Positions 52,231-61,330 of a stretch of DNA of 64,000 nt are shown piece after piece. Origin of the DNA: Actinorhabdospora filicis (GTDB lineage: Bacteria; Actinomycetota; Actinomycetes; Mycobacteriales; Micromonosporaceae); contig NZ_BSTX01000002.1 in assembly GCF_030269765.1 (NCBI RefSeq), forward strand, positions 1,397,379-1,461,378, in the 5' to 3' direction. Position numbers and translations under genes: made by a program. Numbering within the stretch: position 1 is the stretch's first letter; each line of letters opens with the position of its first letter. The notes beneath the pieces were generated by a model. The model did no database searches. It saw nothing but the letters and a program-made list of their open reading frames with translations, and was not told the DNA's origin.

Positions 52231-53481
52231 CTAACGGATCACGCCTTCCACCCCGGCGGCCCAGGACAGCAGCTCCTCGTCGGCGCCGGGACGCGCGGCG
52301 AGCTGGAGCCCGAGGGGCAGCGCGCCCGCCGGGCGCGGCACGGGCAGCGTCAGCGACGGCCAGCCGGTGAAGCTCCAGGGCAGGCACATCACCGCGTTGC
52401 CGGTGTTGCCCAGCCCCTCCGGCGCGACACCGGTCGCGGGCGGGGCGAGCCACACGTCCACACCGGCGGCGTCGGTGTGGGCCGCCAGGCGGGCGCGGAC
52501 GTCCTCGCGCTCGGCGAGCGCCTCGGCGTAGGCGCCCTCGGTGATCGGGTGGCCCTCGCCGATGGCCCGGGCGGTCTGCGGGCGGTAGAGCTCGCCGTAC
52601 TTGGCGTACCAGTCGGCGTGCGAGCGGGCGAGTTCGAAGCGGTTGACGGTGAACTGCACGGCCCGGATGTGCTCGAAGTCGTCGAAGGGCCGGGCGCGGA
52701 CGATGGCGTATCCGGCCTCGCGGAGGCGCTCGATCTGCTCCTCCAGGGAGGCGATCGCGCCGATGTCGGCGTGGGCGAGGTAGGGGCCGTCGGGGACGCC
52801 GAGGACCGGCGGGCGGGCGTCGGCGGTGTCGCGCCAGCCGTCGAGGAGTACGGGCGCGGCGGCGGCGATCCCGGCGAGGTCGGCGGCGTGGAGTCCGAGG
52901 GTGTCGTAGGTGGGCGCGTTGGGGATGACGCCGTCGATGGGGATGCGCCCGTGGGTGGGTTTGAAGCCGGTGATCCCGCAGAAGGCCGAGGGCCGGATGA
53001 CCGAGCCGACGGTCTGGGTGCCGATGGCGAGGGGGACCATCCCGGCGGCGACTCCGGCGGCCGAGCCGCTGCTGGAGCCGCCGGGGGTGTGGGCGGGGTC
53101 GTGCGGGTTGACGGTCTCGCCGGGGGCGAGGACGGCGAACTCGGCGGTGACGGTCTTGCCCGCGACGAGCGCCCCGGCCGCGCGCAGGCGGGTGACGACG
53201 GTGGCCTCGGGTCCGCCGACGACCTCCGGCGGCAGTCCGGAGCCGCCGCGGGTGGGCAGGCCCTCGGCGTTGACGATGTCCTTGATGCCGACCGGGACGC
53301 CCCGCAGCGGGCCCTCGGGGGCGGCTTCGGCCTCGGCGAGCAGGCGTTCCCGGCGGTCCGGCTCGGCGACGAAGGCGCGCACCCGGCCGTCCACGGCCTC
53401 GATCCGGTCGAGGGCGCGGTGGGCGTTCTCCAGGGGAGTTCCGGGCTCGGTCAGTGACCAGGGTCGCACGAGGCTCGTCAT
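52231..53481 (-). CDS. Amidase-signature family protein
   Basis: About 416 residues, slightly shorter than typical GatA (~480). The catalytic Ser-cisSer-Lys triad is present: GVPVGIKDIVNAEG (Lys), HTPGGSSSGSAAGVAAGMVP (cis-Ser) and GTQTVGSVIRPSAFCG (nucleophile Ser). It hydrolyses an unknown amide. It is not next to gatB/gatC, so it is probably not the tRNA amidotransferase subunit. ATG 53481 was chosen; an ATG 18 bases upstream is equally possible. Confidence 0.87.
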   Translation of the reverse strand: MTSLVRPWSLTEPGTPLENAHRALDRIEAVDGRVRAFVAEPDRRERLLAEAEAAPEGPLRGVPVGIKDIVNAEGLPTRGGSGLPPEVVGGPEATVVTRLRAAGALVAGKTVTAEFAVLAPGETVNPHDPAHTPGGSSSGSAAGVAAGMVPLAIGTQTVGSVIRPSAFCGITGFKPTHGRIPIDGVIPNAPTYDTLGLHAADLAGIAAAAPVLLDGWRDTADARPPVLGVPDGPYLAHADIGAIASLEEQIERLREAGYAIVRARPFDDFEHIRAVQFTVNRFELARSHADWYAKYGELYRPQTARAIGEGHPITEGAYAEALAEREDVRARLAAHTDAAGVDVWLAPPATGVAPEGLGNTGNAVMCLPWSFTGWPSLTLPVPRPAGALPLGLQLAARPGADEELLSWAAGVEGVIR

Positions 53482-53567
53482 GCGGGCGATCGTACCCATG
53501 CCAAGATTGCGAGTATGCCTCTCGAATCTCTCGCGAACGGAGCCGCCATTCGGTGTGATGGCCGCCC

Positions 53568-54764
53568 ATGACGACCACCGCCCCCACGCCGGTATCCCTG
53601 CGTTCCCTCATCGCCCCCGTCTACCTGCCCACCGTCCTGTTCGGCATCGGCCAGGGCGCCGTCGCGCCGATCATCGTCGTCTCCGCCCGTGAACTCGGGG
53701 CCTCGATCGGCGTGGCCGGGCTCATCGCCGCCCTCGCCGGGATCGGCAACCTCGCCGCCGACATCCCCGCCGGGGCCCTCGCCGGGCGCATCGGCGAGCG
53801 CCGCACGATGACCCTGGCGACCGTCCTGCTGACCGTCTCCCTCGTCGGCTGCGCCTTCACCGGTTCCCTGTGGCTCCTCGGGGTGTCGGTGTTCCTGATG
53901 GGCATGGCCCGCGCGGCCTGGGGCCTGGCGCGCCAGACCTACGTGACCGAGGCCGTTCCCTACGCCCTGCGCGCCCGCGCGCTGTCCACGCTCGGCGGGA
54001 CGCAGCGCATCGGCATGTTCGCCGGGCCGTTCCTGGGCGCGCTGGCCCTGACGTGGTGGGGCACCTCCGCCGCGTACTGGGTGCACCTGGTGACGGCGGT
54101 GGCCGGGCTCGCGGTCCTGCTGCTCGTGCCCTCGCCGGAGGGCGCGGACAAGGCCGACGCGGTCAAGCCCGGCGACGGCCACCACGGCACCCTGGCCGTC
54201 CTGCGCGAGAACCTGCCGGTGTTCCTCACCCTCGGGCTGGCCGCGTCGGCGGTCGGCGCGCTGCGAGCCGCGCGTCCGGTGGTGATCCCGCTGTGGGCCG
54301 ACGTCCTGGGCATCGACCCGGCGGCGACGAGCGTGGTCTTCGGCGTGGCCGCCGCGGTGGACATGCTGCTCTTCTACCCGGCGGGCAAGGTGATGGACAA
54401 GTACGGGCGCCGCTGGGTGGCGATCCCGTGCATGGTCATCATGGCGATCTCTCTGCTGCTGATCCCCCTGACCCACGACGTGTGGTCGCTGGGCGCGGTG
54501 GCGATGCTGTTCGGTTTCGGCAACGGGATCGGCAGCGGCATCGTGATGACCCTCGGGGCCGACGCGTCCCCCGACGTCGGTCGCGCGCGGTTCCTGGGCG
54601 GCTGGCGGCTGTGCGCCGACATGGGCGTCACCGGCGGCCCGCTGCTCATGAGCGGCATCGCCGCCGTCTTCGCCCTCGGCCCGGCGATCATCGCCATGGG
54701 GCTGCTCGGCGCGCTGGGCGCGGTCGCGATGTGGAAATGGGTGCCCCGGCCCTCACACGGCTGA
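53568..54764 (+). CDS. MFS transporter
   Basis: A 398-residue 12-segment major facilitator (GALAGRIGERRTMTL is the loop 2-3 motif, FLMGMARAAWGLARQTYV in segment 4/5, AGKVMDKYGRRWVAIPCMV the second-half counterpart). Substrate unknown. The 3' end overlaps the convergent EamA gene by 12 bases. The ATG lacks a clear ribosome site. Confidence 0.85.
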   Translation: MTTTAPTPVSLRSLIAPVYLPTVLFGIGQGAVAPIIVVSARELGASIGVAGLIAALAGIGNLAADIPAGALAGRIGERRTMTLATVLLTVSLVGCAFTGSLWLLGVSVFLMGMARAAWGLARQTYVTEAVPYALRARALSTLGGTQRIGMFAGPFLGALALTWWGTSAAYWVHLVTAVAGLAVLLLVPSPEGADKADAVKPGDGHHGTLAVLRENLPVFLTLGLAASAVGALRAARPVVIPLWADVLGIDPAATSVVFGVAAAVDMLLFYPAGKVMDKYGRRWVAIPCMVIMAISLLLIPLTHDVWSLGAVAMLFGFGNGIGSGIVMTLGADASPDVGRARFLGGWRLCADMGVTGGPLLMSGIAAVFALGPAIIAMGLLGALGAVAMWKWVPRPSHG

Positions 54765-55676
54765 CGGGACGGGCTCGCGGGCGGCGATCGCGCGCTGCGC
54801 CAGGAACACCCCGGCGATGACGATCGCGCCGCCCGCCAGCTGCACCGGCGTGGGCCGCTCCCCCAGGAGCGCCCACGCCGCCGCGAACGCCACCACGACC
54901 TCCAGGTACCCCAGCGCGCCCGCGACCGGCGCCGACAGCCGCTTCAGCCCGGCGATGCCCAGCAGGTAGGCGATCACCGTCCCCACGATGAGCACCGCCG
55001 CCAGGATCCACGCCGCCGGGCGCGCCCCGGCCACCACCGCCGGGCCCGCCAGCAGCGACCAGTCGATGTCCCACGGCCGCGCCACCGGCGTCAGCGCCAC
55101 CGCGCCCACCACGAAACCCGAGGCCAGCAGGACCCGGGTGTCCACGGTGGCCGTCAGGCGCTCGCCGCCGACGAAGTAGGCGGCCTGGCAGACCGCCGCG
55201 CAGGCGCCGAAGAGCAGACCGAGGCCGTCCAGGCGCAGGCCGGTCCAGATCTGCACGACCACGCAGATCCCCGCCAGGCTCACCGCCGTCCCCAGCACCG
55301 CCGCGCGCGGCAGCGGCGAGCGCCGCACGAAGCGGACCCAGGCGACCACCAGGACGGGTCCGGCGAACTCGAAGAGGAGCGCGACGCCGACCGGGAGGCG
55401 CTGCACGGCCAGGAAGTAGAAGGCCTGGACGCCCGCCACCGCCGCCAGCCCGAACGCGGCGAGCCCCGCCAGCGGCAGTTTCGGGCGGCGCAGGAACACC
55501 GGCAGCGCGACGGCCGTCAGCGCGATTCCGGCGCCGGTGACGCGCAACCACGTGACCTGGGTGGGCGGGAGGCCGGTGCCGATGAGGCCCTTGGCGAGCG
55601 GCCCGGAGAAGCCGAAGGCGACCGAGGCGGCGACGATGAGCGCGAGTCCGGTGGCGGCGCTGGGACGGCGTGGCAC
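54753..55676 (-). CDS. EamA-family (DMT) transporter
   Basis: A 307-residue membrane protein with ten hydrophobic segments in two EamA repeats (about 8-135 and 150-295). Typical pieces are SGPLAKGLIGTG, RLPVGVALLFEFAGPVLVV and the C-terminal LGYLEVVVAFAAAWALLGERPT. Members export amino acids or other metabolites (RhtA-like). Start GTG 55676 is preceded by AGGAGAGGAAG. Confidence 0.87.
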   Translation of the reverse strand: MPRRPSAATGLALIVAASVAFGFSGPLAKGLIGTGLPPTQVTWLRVTGAGIALTAVALPVFLRRPKLPLAGLAAFGLAAVAGVQAFYFLAVQRLPVGVALLFEFAGPVLVVAWVRFVRRSPLPRAAVLGTAVSLAGICVVVQIWTGLRLDGLGLLFGACAAVCQAAYFVGGERLTATVDTRVLLASGFVVGAVALTPVARPWDIDWSLLAGPAVVAGARPAAWILAAVLIVGTVIAYLLGIAGLKRLSAPVAGALGYLEVVVAFAAAWALLGERPTPVQLAGGAIVIAGVFLAQRAIAAREPVPSAV

Positions 55677-55820
55677 GGCGGCTTCCTCTCCTGCCGGGGT
55701 GGTGGGCGGCCCTCATCCTGCGACGCGCCGCGCGCCGCGGGCCACCCCAACGGGGCTCGAAGTGGACGGTCCGGGCCTTCCGCCCGTGTGATCTCCATCG
55801 CAGGTCCCTACGATGCGCAC

Positions 55821-56450
55821 ATGCGCTGGTTGATTTACGTAGCCGTGGCCGGGCCCTCGCTGGTCCTGGCCGGTATCGGACTGTCCCACCCACAGGAGCT
55901 CACCGCCGACACCGCCCGGTGGTGGACGAACATGCACATCATCCTGATCCCGGTGTTCCCGCTGCTCGCGGTCGCGCAGTGGTTGCTGCTGCGCGGGACG
56001 CCCGCCGGGCTGCCGGGCGTCCTGGCGTGGGGCGCGCGGATCGCGGGCTGGATCTACCTCGGCTTCTACGGCGCCCTGGATACCCTGGCGGGCATCGGGA
56101 CGGGCTGGCTCGTGCAGAACGGCGTCCACTCCGGCGGCGGGCACCACGGCATGGCCATGGACCGCGACCCGGTCCTCAACCGGCTCTTCGAGATCGGCAA
56201 CGACCTCGGCTATGTCGGCGCTTACGCGTTCGTGGCCGCGTCTCTGCTGACTTCCGCCGTCCTCGTCATGCGCGCCGGGCCGAAGGCGATCGCGGGCGGG
56301 GTGGTGCTGGTCGCCGGTTCGGTGGCGTTCTCGCAGTGGCACATCTACTGGCCCAGGGGCGTCGCCTCGCAGCTGGCCATCGCGATCGGCTTCGCGCTGC
56401 TGGCGTGGTCCCTGGACGGCGTGCGGCGCGCCGTCCCGGCCGCCGGATAG
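55821..56450 (+). CDS. Integral membrane protein, hypothetical
   Basis: A 209-residue protein with about five hydrophobic segments and a His/Met/Gly-rich loop (HSGGGHHGMAMDRD) around residue 105-118 that could bind metal. No family recognised with certainty. A start at 55788 would add 11 non-hydrophobic residues; ATG 55821 directly before the first membrane helix is preferred. It is followed by the peptide deformylase gene 34 bases on. Confidence 0.7.
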   Translation: MRWLIYVAVAGPSLVLAGIGLSHPQELTADTARWWTNMHIILIPVFPLLAVAQWLLLRGTPAGLPGVLAWGARIAGWIYLGFYGALDTLAGIGTGWLVQNGVHSGGGHHGMAMDRDPVLNRLFEIGNDLGYVGAYAFVAASLLTSAVLVMRAGPKAIAGGVVLVAGSVAFSQWHIYWPRGVASQLAIAIGFALLAWSLDGVRRAVPAAG

Positions 56451-56484
56451 GGTTCTTGCACATGACTTGCAAGAAGGAGGAGCG

Positions 56485-57015
56485 ATGACCGACGCGCCGC
56501 AGGGAACCGCGCGCCCCATCACCCTGTACGGCACGCCGGTGCTGCACAAGGCGTGCGCCCCGGTGGAGAAGTTCGACGACGAGCTCGCGCAGCTCATCGC
56601 CGACATGTTCGCCAGCATGTACGCCGCGAACGGTGTCGGCCTGGCCGCCAACCAGATCGGCGTGGACGCCCGCGTGTTCGTCGTCGACTGCCCCGACGCC
56701 AACGACGAGCACCTCGTCGCCCACGTCGTCAACCCGGTCCTCGACCCGGCGCCCGCGCCCCGCGAGCTGGAGACCGACATGGAGGGCTGCCTGTCGGTCC
56801 CCGGCGAGTACCACGAGCTGACCCGCACGGCGGTGGCCACCGTCCGCGGTTTCGACATGCACGGCAACCCCGTGGTCTACACCGGCGACGGCACCCTCGC
56901 CCGCTGCTTCCAGCACGAGACCGACCACCTCGACGGCACCGTCTACGTCGACCGCCTGCCCCGCAAGATCCGCAAGGAGCTGCTGGAGAACGCCGGACTC
57001 GCCGAGCTCGACTGA
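56485..57015 (+). CDS. def: Peptide deformylase
   Basis: A 176-residue metalloenzyme removing the formyl group from nascent proteins. All three motifs are present: GVGLAANQIG (motif 1), EGCLSVPG (motif 2 with the Cys ligand) and QHETDHLDG (motif 3, two His ligands and catalytic Glu). The C-terminus (RKIRKELLENAG) fits actinobacterial Def. AAGGAGGAG lies just upstream of ATG 56485. Genomes of this group usually carry more than one def. Confidence 0.95.
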   Translation: MTDAPQGTARPITLYGTPVLHKACAPVEKFDDELAQLIADMFASMYAANGVGLAANQIGVDARVFVVDCPDANDEHLVAHVVNPVLDPAPAPRELETDMEGCLSVPGEYHELTRTAVATVRGFDMHGNPVVYTGDGTLARCFQHETDHLDGTVYVDRLPRKIRKELLENAGLAELD

Positions 57016-57101
57016 GTCCCCTGGCCCCGGACGCTCGTTAGTCTGGACGGCACCGTCAGCGCCGACGGAGCCGTCCAGATCTCTTTTCCCCTGGAGGATC
57101 C

Positions 57102-57908
57102 ATGACAACCGTCGCGGTGCTGGGAGCGGGCAAGATCGGGCACACCGTGCTCGCGGGTCTACTGCGCGCCGGACGTCCCGGCGACACCCTCATCGCGACC
57201 GCGCGGCGGCCCGAACGCGCCGCCGAGCTGCGCGAGGCGCTGGGCGTGCGCGTCCTCGCCAACGCCGAGGCCGCCGCGGCCGCCGACGTGGTCGTCCTGG
57301 CGGTCAAGCCGCAGGACGCCGCCGAGCTGATGACCGAACTGGCCGGGCACGTCAGCGCCTCGCAGGTCGTGGTGTCGCTCTGCGCGGGACTGCCCACGTC
57401 CTTCTTCGCCAAGCGCCTGCCCGACGGCACCCCCGTCGTCCGCGCCATGACGAACACCCCCGCCCTCGTCGACGAGGCGATGACGGTGGTCTCCGCCGGC
57501 GAGCACGCCACCGAGGAGCACCTCGCGGTCGCCGAGGAGCTGTTCCGGCCCCTCGGCAAGACCCTGCGGATGCCCGAGGCGCACCAGGACGCGGTGACCG
57601 CCCTGTCCGGCTCCGGCCCCGCCTACATGTACTACCTCGTGGAGGCCATGACCGACGCCGCGATCCTGCTGGGCCTGCCCCGCGCCGCCGCGCACGACCT
57701 GATCGTCCAGACCGCCGTGGGCGCCGCCGCGATGCTGCGCGACACCGGCGAGCACCCCGTCAAGCTGCGCGAGGCCGTCACCTCACCGGCCGGGACGACG
57801 ATCAACGCCGTCCGCGAGCTGGAGCGCCACCGCGTCCGCGCGGCCATCGCCGACGCCGTGGAGGCCGCCCGCGACCGCGCCCGCGAGATCGCCGAGGAAC
57901 AGGGTTAG
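57102..57908 (+). CDS. proC: Pyrroline-5-carboxylate reductase
   Basis: A 268-residue enzyme making proline from pyrroline-5-carboxylate with NAD(P)H. The N-terminal Rossmann motif is VAVLGAGKIGHTVLAGLL; VVLAVKPQDA and RAMTNTPALV follow; the C-terminal dimer domain has ALSGSGPAYMYYLVEAM and the family signature LREAVTSPAGTTINAVRELE. CTGGAGG lies upstream of ATG 57102. Gap of about 90 bases after def, so an independent promoter is possible. Confidence 0.95.
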   Translation: MTTVAVLGAGKIGHTVLAGLLRAGRPGDTLIATARRPERAAELREALGVRVLANAEAAAAADVVVLAVKPQDAAELMTELAGHVSASQVVVSLCAGLPTSFFAKRLPDGTPVVRAMTNTPALVDEAMTVVSAGEHATEEHLAVAEELFRPLGKTLRMPEAHQDAVTALSGSGPAYMYYLVEAMTDAAILLGLPRAAAHDLIVQTAVGAAAMLRDTGEHPVKLREAVTSPAGTTINAVRELERHRVRAAIADAVEAARDRAREIAEEQG

Positions 57909-57918
57909 CAAAAGGCAG

Positions 57919-57942
57919 GGTTAGCAAAGGACAGGGCTAACC
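57919..57942. terminator. Hairpin between convergent proC and GNAT genes
   Basis: Arms GGTTAGC (57919-57925) and GCTAACC (57936-57942) pair perfectly; the preceding bases repeat CAGGGTTAGCAAA twice. It overlaps the GNAT stop. Probably a bidirectional terminator. Confidence 0.5.
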
Positions 57943-58464
57943 GCCCGCTCGCTCGATGGGCGGCGCGCTCGCGGCCGGCGGTCCCGCGAACACGAACCGG
58001 CCCGCCAGACCCGGTGCGTACGCGGCCAGCGTCCGCAGCTGGAAGTACGCGCCCCAGTTCGGTTCGGGCGCCTCGACGCCGAAACCCGCCGCCGGAGCGA
58101 ACCCGAACCGCCCGTAGAACCCCGGGTCCCCCACCAGCACGACCGCCGCCATGCCCAGCGCGTCGGCGGCCGCGATCGACGCGTGCATCAGCGCCGTCCC
58201 CACCCTCCCGCCCTGCTCTCCCGGCAGCACACCGATCGGGCCGAGCCCCACCACGTCCCGCCGCTCCCCCACGAATCCCCTGGTGGAGACGGCGTGACCG
58301 ACGATCCGGCCGTCCACTTCGGCCACCAGCGACAGCTCCGGAACCCAGCCCCCGTCCCCCCGCAATCCTTTCAGGAGACCGGATTCGAAGTCACGGCCGA
58401 AAGCCGCCTCATGCACGACGTGTACGGTGCCCACGTCCTCGGGCTTCTCACGGCGAATGATCAC
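57937..58464 (-). CDS. GNAT-family N-acetyltransferase (YhbS-like)
   Basis: About 175 residues: IIRREKPEDVGTVHVVHEAAF, LSLVAEVDGRIVGHAVSTRG, then acetyl-CoA motif GLGPIGVLPGEQGGRVGTAL and VLVGDPGFYGRFGFAPA, the last being typical of YhbS-type members. GTG 58464 was chosen because it starts the conserved IIRREKPED; longer starts would run into the divergent promoter region. Substrate unknown. Confidence 0.87.
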   Translation of the reverse strand: MIIRREKPEDVGTVHVVHEAAFGRDFESGLLKGLRGDGGWVPELSLVAEVDGRIVGHAVSTRGFVGERRDVVGLGPIGVLPGEQGGRVGTALMHASIAAADALGMAAVVLVGDPGFYGRFGFAPAAGFGVEAPEPNWGAYFQLRTLAAYAPGLAGRFVFAGPPAASAPPIERAGG

Positions 58465-58561
58465 GGCGTCATTCTGCCCACGAGCAGGTGGGCGAGCGAA
58501 CGGTTTGTCACATGGTCTTGATACAACTGTACGAAGCGCTTTGAAAGGTGGTGTTCCGAAC

Positions 58562-59290
58562 ATGGGTCTGTCCACGTCGGATCTCCAGGTCATCGAGGAG
58601 AGCCTCGCAACCGGGAAGAATCCGAAGGTGGTGTTCACCGACGCGGCGGGGCAGATCGCCGGCCGGATCGGGAAGGTGATGCGGCTGGAAGAGCCCGCCG
58701 AGGGCGAGTTCGTGACCGTGCGGTTCGGCAACGACGAACTGCCGTTCTCCGTGGCCGACATCCGCCTCCCCGAACGCGGCGAACTCAGCCGCGCTCCCCG
58801 CAAGGCGGCCGAACCCGAGCCCGCCACGGCGGCGCCACCTAAGGGCGCGCCGCTTCTGGAGGAGCGGCACAATGGCGTCGATAACGGTACGAACAAGAGG
58901 GGTCACATGATGAGCGACATGGACAGCGCGGTCCCGCACCAGCCCAACGGCGAAGCGAACACGAGCCCGACGGCATCCCCGTCCCCGGCTCCCGCCCCGC
59001 GCAAGAAGACCGCCCCCAAGCCCAAGGGCGGCCCCGAGCTCACCGTCACCTTGCAGTTCAAGGACGACGAGTGGACCGTGGCCGCCGCCAAGGGCACCAA
59101 GGTCGTCGCCCGCGCCGTCCCCATCAAGTCCTCCCACGCGGTGGAAATGGTCCGCTCCCTGGAATCCCCAGCGGTGGCCGCCCTCGTCGAAGAGATCGTC
59201 GAACAGGCCCGCGCCTCCGCCGCCGAAGAAGCGGAACGCCTGCGCGCCCAACTCGCCGAACTCGAAGCCCGCCTCGCCGAACTGGGCTAA
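58562..59290 (+). CDS. DUF6319-like protein
   Basis: A 242-residue soluble protein. The N-terminal domain (about 1-80: SDLQVIEESLATGKNPKVVF, GEFVTVRFGNDELPFSVADI) is joined by a Pro/Ala/Lys linker to a C-terminal domain (about 155-205: LTVTLQFKDDEWTVAAAKGT, KSSHAVEMVRSL) and a final coiled-coil rich in Glu/Ala/Leu. This pattern recalls the actinobacterial DUF6319 family; I am moderately sure. ATG 58562 has AAGGTGG upstream. Function unknown. Confidence 0.7.
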   Translation: MGLSTSDLQVIEESLATGKNPKVVFTDAAGQIAGRIGKVMRLEEPAEGEFVTVRFGNDELPFSVADIRLPERGELSRAPRKAAEPEPATAAPPKGAPLLEERHNGVDNGTNKRGHMMSDMDSAVPHQPNGEANTSPTASPSPAPAPRKKTAPKPKGGPELTVTLQFKDDEWTVAAAKGTKVVARAVPIKSSHAVEMVRSLESPAVAALVEEIVEQARASAAEEAERLRAQLAELEARLAELG

Positions 59291-59829
59291 CCCCAAGCCC
59301 ACGACGACAGACGGCACGAGAGTACGAAGGTACGACGGCAGGAAGAGCACGAAGGCACCACAACGCAGCGGCGGCGGCAAAGGCAGAAGGCAGCGGCTCT
59401 GAACGCGAACGGCCCGGTGGTGACACATCCGCCGGGCCGTAGTGCTGCCCGGGATGAGTGGGGCCGCCGGGCGGGGCCGGAGCGGGCGGGTAAGCGAGGC
59501 GCCCGGTGAGTGGTTGAGGCGGGCCGAGTGGGCTGAAGCGTGTGCGCGCACGGGACACAGGCGCAGACGCGGGCAAGGCGCGAAAACGGCAGGGCACATA
59601 CGGAGGCTGGCGGGGGCAGGCGACGATGCGGCGGTGACGCGCGGCTGGAAAAGGCACAGCGAGGGCGCGGCGGGGCAGGGCGGGCAGGCGGGGCGGGCGA
59701 TGTGGGTGGGGCGGGCAGGCGGGGCGGGCGAAGCGGGTTGGTGAGCGGGGTGGGTATCGGCCCAACCAGCGGAGGGTGCCCCACGGAAGCTGGCGCGATA
59801 GCGCAGATGCCGGCTTCGGGTGGTGGGGT

Positions 59830-59946
59830 CCTTCGTCGGTCGGCCGTAAAGGAATCGGTAACGAGGGTTCTGGGGGTGTCAAGCCGCGTTCTTTGGCTTG
59901 ACACCCCCAGGTTCGTCGTTATGGTGCCGGGGCCGACCGACGAAGG
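59830..59946. repeat. 117-bp segment bounded by 16-bp inverted repeats
   Basis: CCTTCGTCGGTCGGCC (59830-59845) and its exact complement (59931-59946) bracket the central palindrome of copy 2. The layout resembles a miniature inverted-repeat element, but no target duplication is evident to me. Confidence 0.75.
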
Positions 59947-60096
59947 GCACCGCCGCTCGCAAAGAACAACCCAAAACAAGCCCGACCCGGGTTGAAGCCT
60001 GGGGACAACGGCCCGAGAGCCGAGGCGAAGCCCCCTTCCGAGAGAGGCCCAGGTCCAGGACAGCGTCCTGGTCGGGGCGAGGGCTGAAAGCCCAGG
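59832..60096 (-). repeat. Composite structured repeat, copy 2
   Basis: Read on the minus strand: hairpin GGGC-TTTCA-GCCC (60081-60093); hairpin CCAGGAC-GCT-GTCCTGG (60055-60071); CCTCTCTCGG; TTTGCGA; then the long palindrome with perfect 16-base arms (59870-59885 and 59895-59910, nine-base loop); then GAACCCTCGTT and GGCCGACCGA. Same order as copy 1 at 45819-46000. Confidence 0.82.
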
Positions 60097-60313
60097 CCAG
60101 ACGGCGACCGTGTCATAGCGCCAATGCAGGGACTAGAGGACGGAAGATCCGTGGGGGCGGGACGAGAAGCCAGACGGCCCGAGCCCGGGGTGAGGGTGAT
60201 GGGAGAGGTGGCGCAACGGGGGGTGCTCGCGACGGCTGGGGGCTGGGGACTGCCGCAAGACAAAAAAGGGGCGACCCAAAAGCCGCCCCAAAACCCCCAC
60301 CCCACCCCACCCC

Positions 60314-61309
60314 TCACCGAGGAATACTCTTCGCCGTCAACCTCTTCCGGAACACCCAGTAAGTCCACCCCTGGTACAACAGCACGATCGGCGTGAACAC
60401 CCCCGCCACGATCGTCATGATCTTCAGCGTATAAGGCGTCGAAGAAGCATTCTCCACCGTCAAGCTCCACCCCGGATCCAAGCTAGAAGGCATCACATCC
60501 GGGAACAGCGCCACGAACAGCGCCACCACCGACAGCCCGATCGCCGCCGCGGTCCCGGCGAACGCCCACCCGTCACGCCCCGCCCGGACGGCGAAGAGAC
60601 CACCGAGGAGGGAGACAGCAGCCCCCACCGAAACCCCGATCGACCACCCGTTCCCGTGCAGCACCCCCGTCCACACCAGGAACGCCGCCGCGATCACCAC
60701 GACCACCGGCCCGAGCCGCGAGATCAGAACCCGGGCCGAGTCCCGGATCCCCCCGGCCGTCTTGAGCGAGATGAACACCGCTCCGTGCAGCAGGAACAGC
60801 GAGAGCGTGGTCAGCCCGCCCAGTAGCGCGTAAGGGTTGAGCAGGTTCCAGAATCCGCCCGCGTACTCCCCCGCGGCGTCGATGGGGACGCCTTTGGTGA
60901 TGTTGGCGAAGGCCACGCCCCACAGGAACGCGGGGACGACCGAGCCGAACACGATGCAGGCGTCCCAGCGGGCCTTCCAGGACGCCGAGTCGCGCTTGCC
61001 GCGGTATTCGAAGGCCACGCCGCGCAGGATCAGCGCGACGAGGATGAGCAGCAGTGGCAGGTAGAAGCCCGAGAAGAGGGTCGCGTACCACTCGGGGAAC
61101 GCGGCGAAGGTGGCGCCGCCGGCGACGAGGACCCACACCTCGTTCCCGTCCCACACCGGCCCGATCGTGTTGATCATGACGCGGCGGTTCACTTCGTCGC
61201 GGCCGAGGACGGGCAGGAGGGCGCCGACGCCGAAGTCGAAGCCTTCGAGGATGAAGTAGCCGGTCCAGAGGACGGCGATCAGCACGAACCAAACGTCGAC
61301 GAGATCCAT
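60314..61309 (-). CDS. cydB: Cytochrome bd ubiquinol oxidase subunit II
   Basis: A 331-residue membrane subunit with about nine helices. Signatures: WTGYFILEGFDFGVGALLP near the N-terminus and INTIGPVWDGNEVWVLVAGGA, diagnostic for CydB. With CydA it forms the bd oxidase reducing O2 to water with quinol electrons, active at low oxygen. GGAG lies upstream of ATG 61309, 21 bases after the cydA stop. No cydDC assembly genes follow in the window; downstream is the gene-free stretch. Confidence 0.96.
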   Translation of the reverse strand: MDLVDVWFVLIAVLWTGYFILEGFDFGVGALLPVLGRDEVNRRVMINTIGPVWDGNEVWVLVAGGATFAAFPEWYATLFSGFYLPLLLILVALILRGVAFEYRGKRDSASWKARWDACIVFGSVVPAFLWGVAFANITKGVPIDAAGEYAGGFWNLLNPYALLGGLTTLSLFLLHGAVFISLKTAGGIRDSARVLISRLGPVVVVIAAAFLVWTGVLHGNGWSIGVSVGAAVSLLGGLFAVRAGRDGWAFAGTAAAIGLSVVALFVALFPDVMPSSLDPGWSLTVENASSTPYTLKIMTIVAGVFTPIVLLYQGWTYWVFRKRLTAKSIPR

Positions 61310-61330
61310 GACGGTCTCCAGGTAGTCGAA

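Larger units (their letters stand above)
59291..60313. other. Gene-free stretch of about 1 kb with structured repeat
   Basis: Lies between the DUF6319-like gene and the cydB stop. Purine-biased and strongly G-rich around 59440-59760, no family-like frames. It contains copy 2 of the composite element (59832-60096) with its own 16-base flanking inverted repeats. The last ~150 bases before cydB contain an A-run then CCCCACCC tracts, possibly the cyd terminator region. Confidence 0.7.

Noticed and set aside
59287..60470. Several 150-230-codon frames on both strands
   Set aside because: Composition is low complexity (Arg/Pro/Gly/Ala), frames overlap each other and span the structured repeat; none has a recognisable start or domain.
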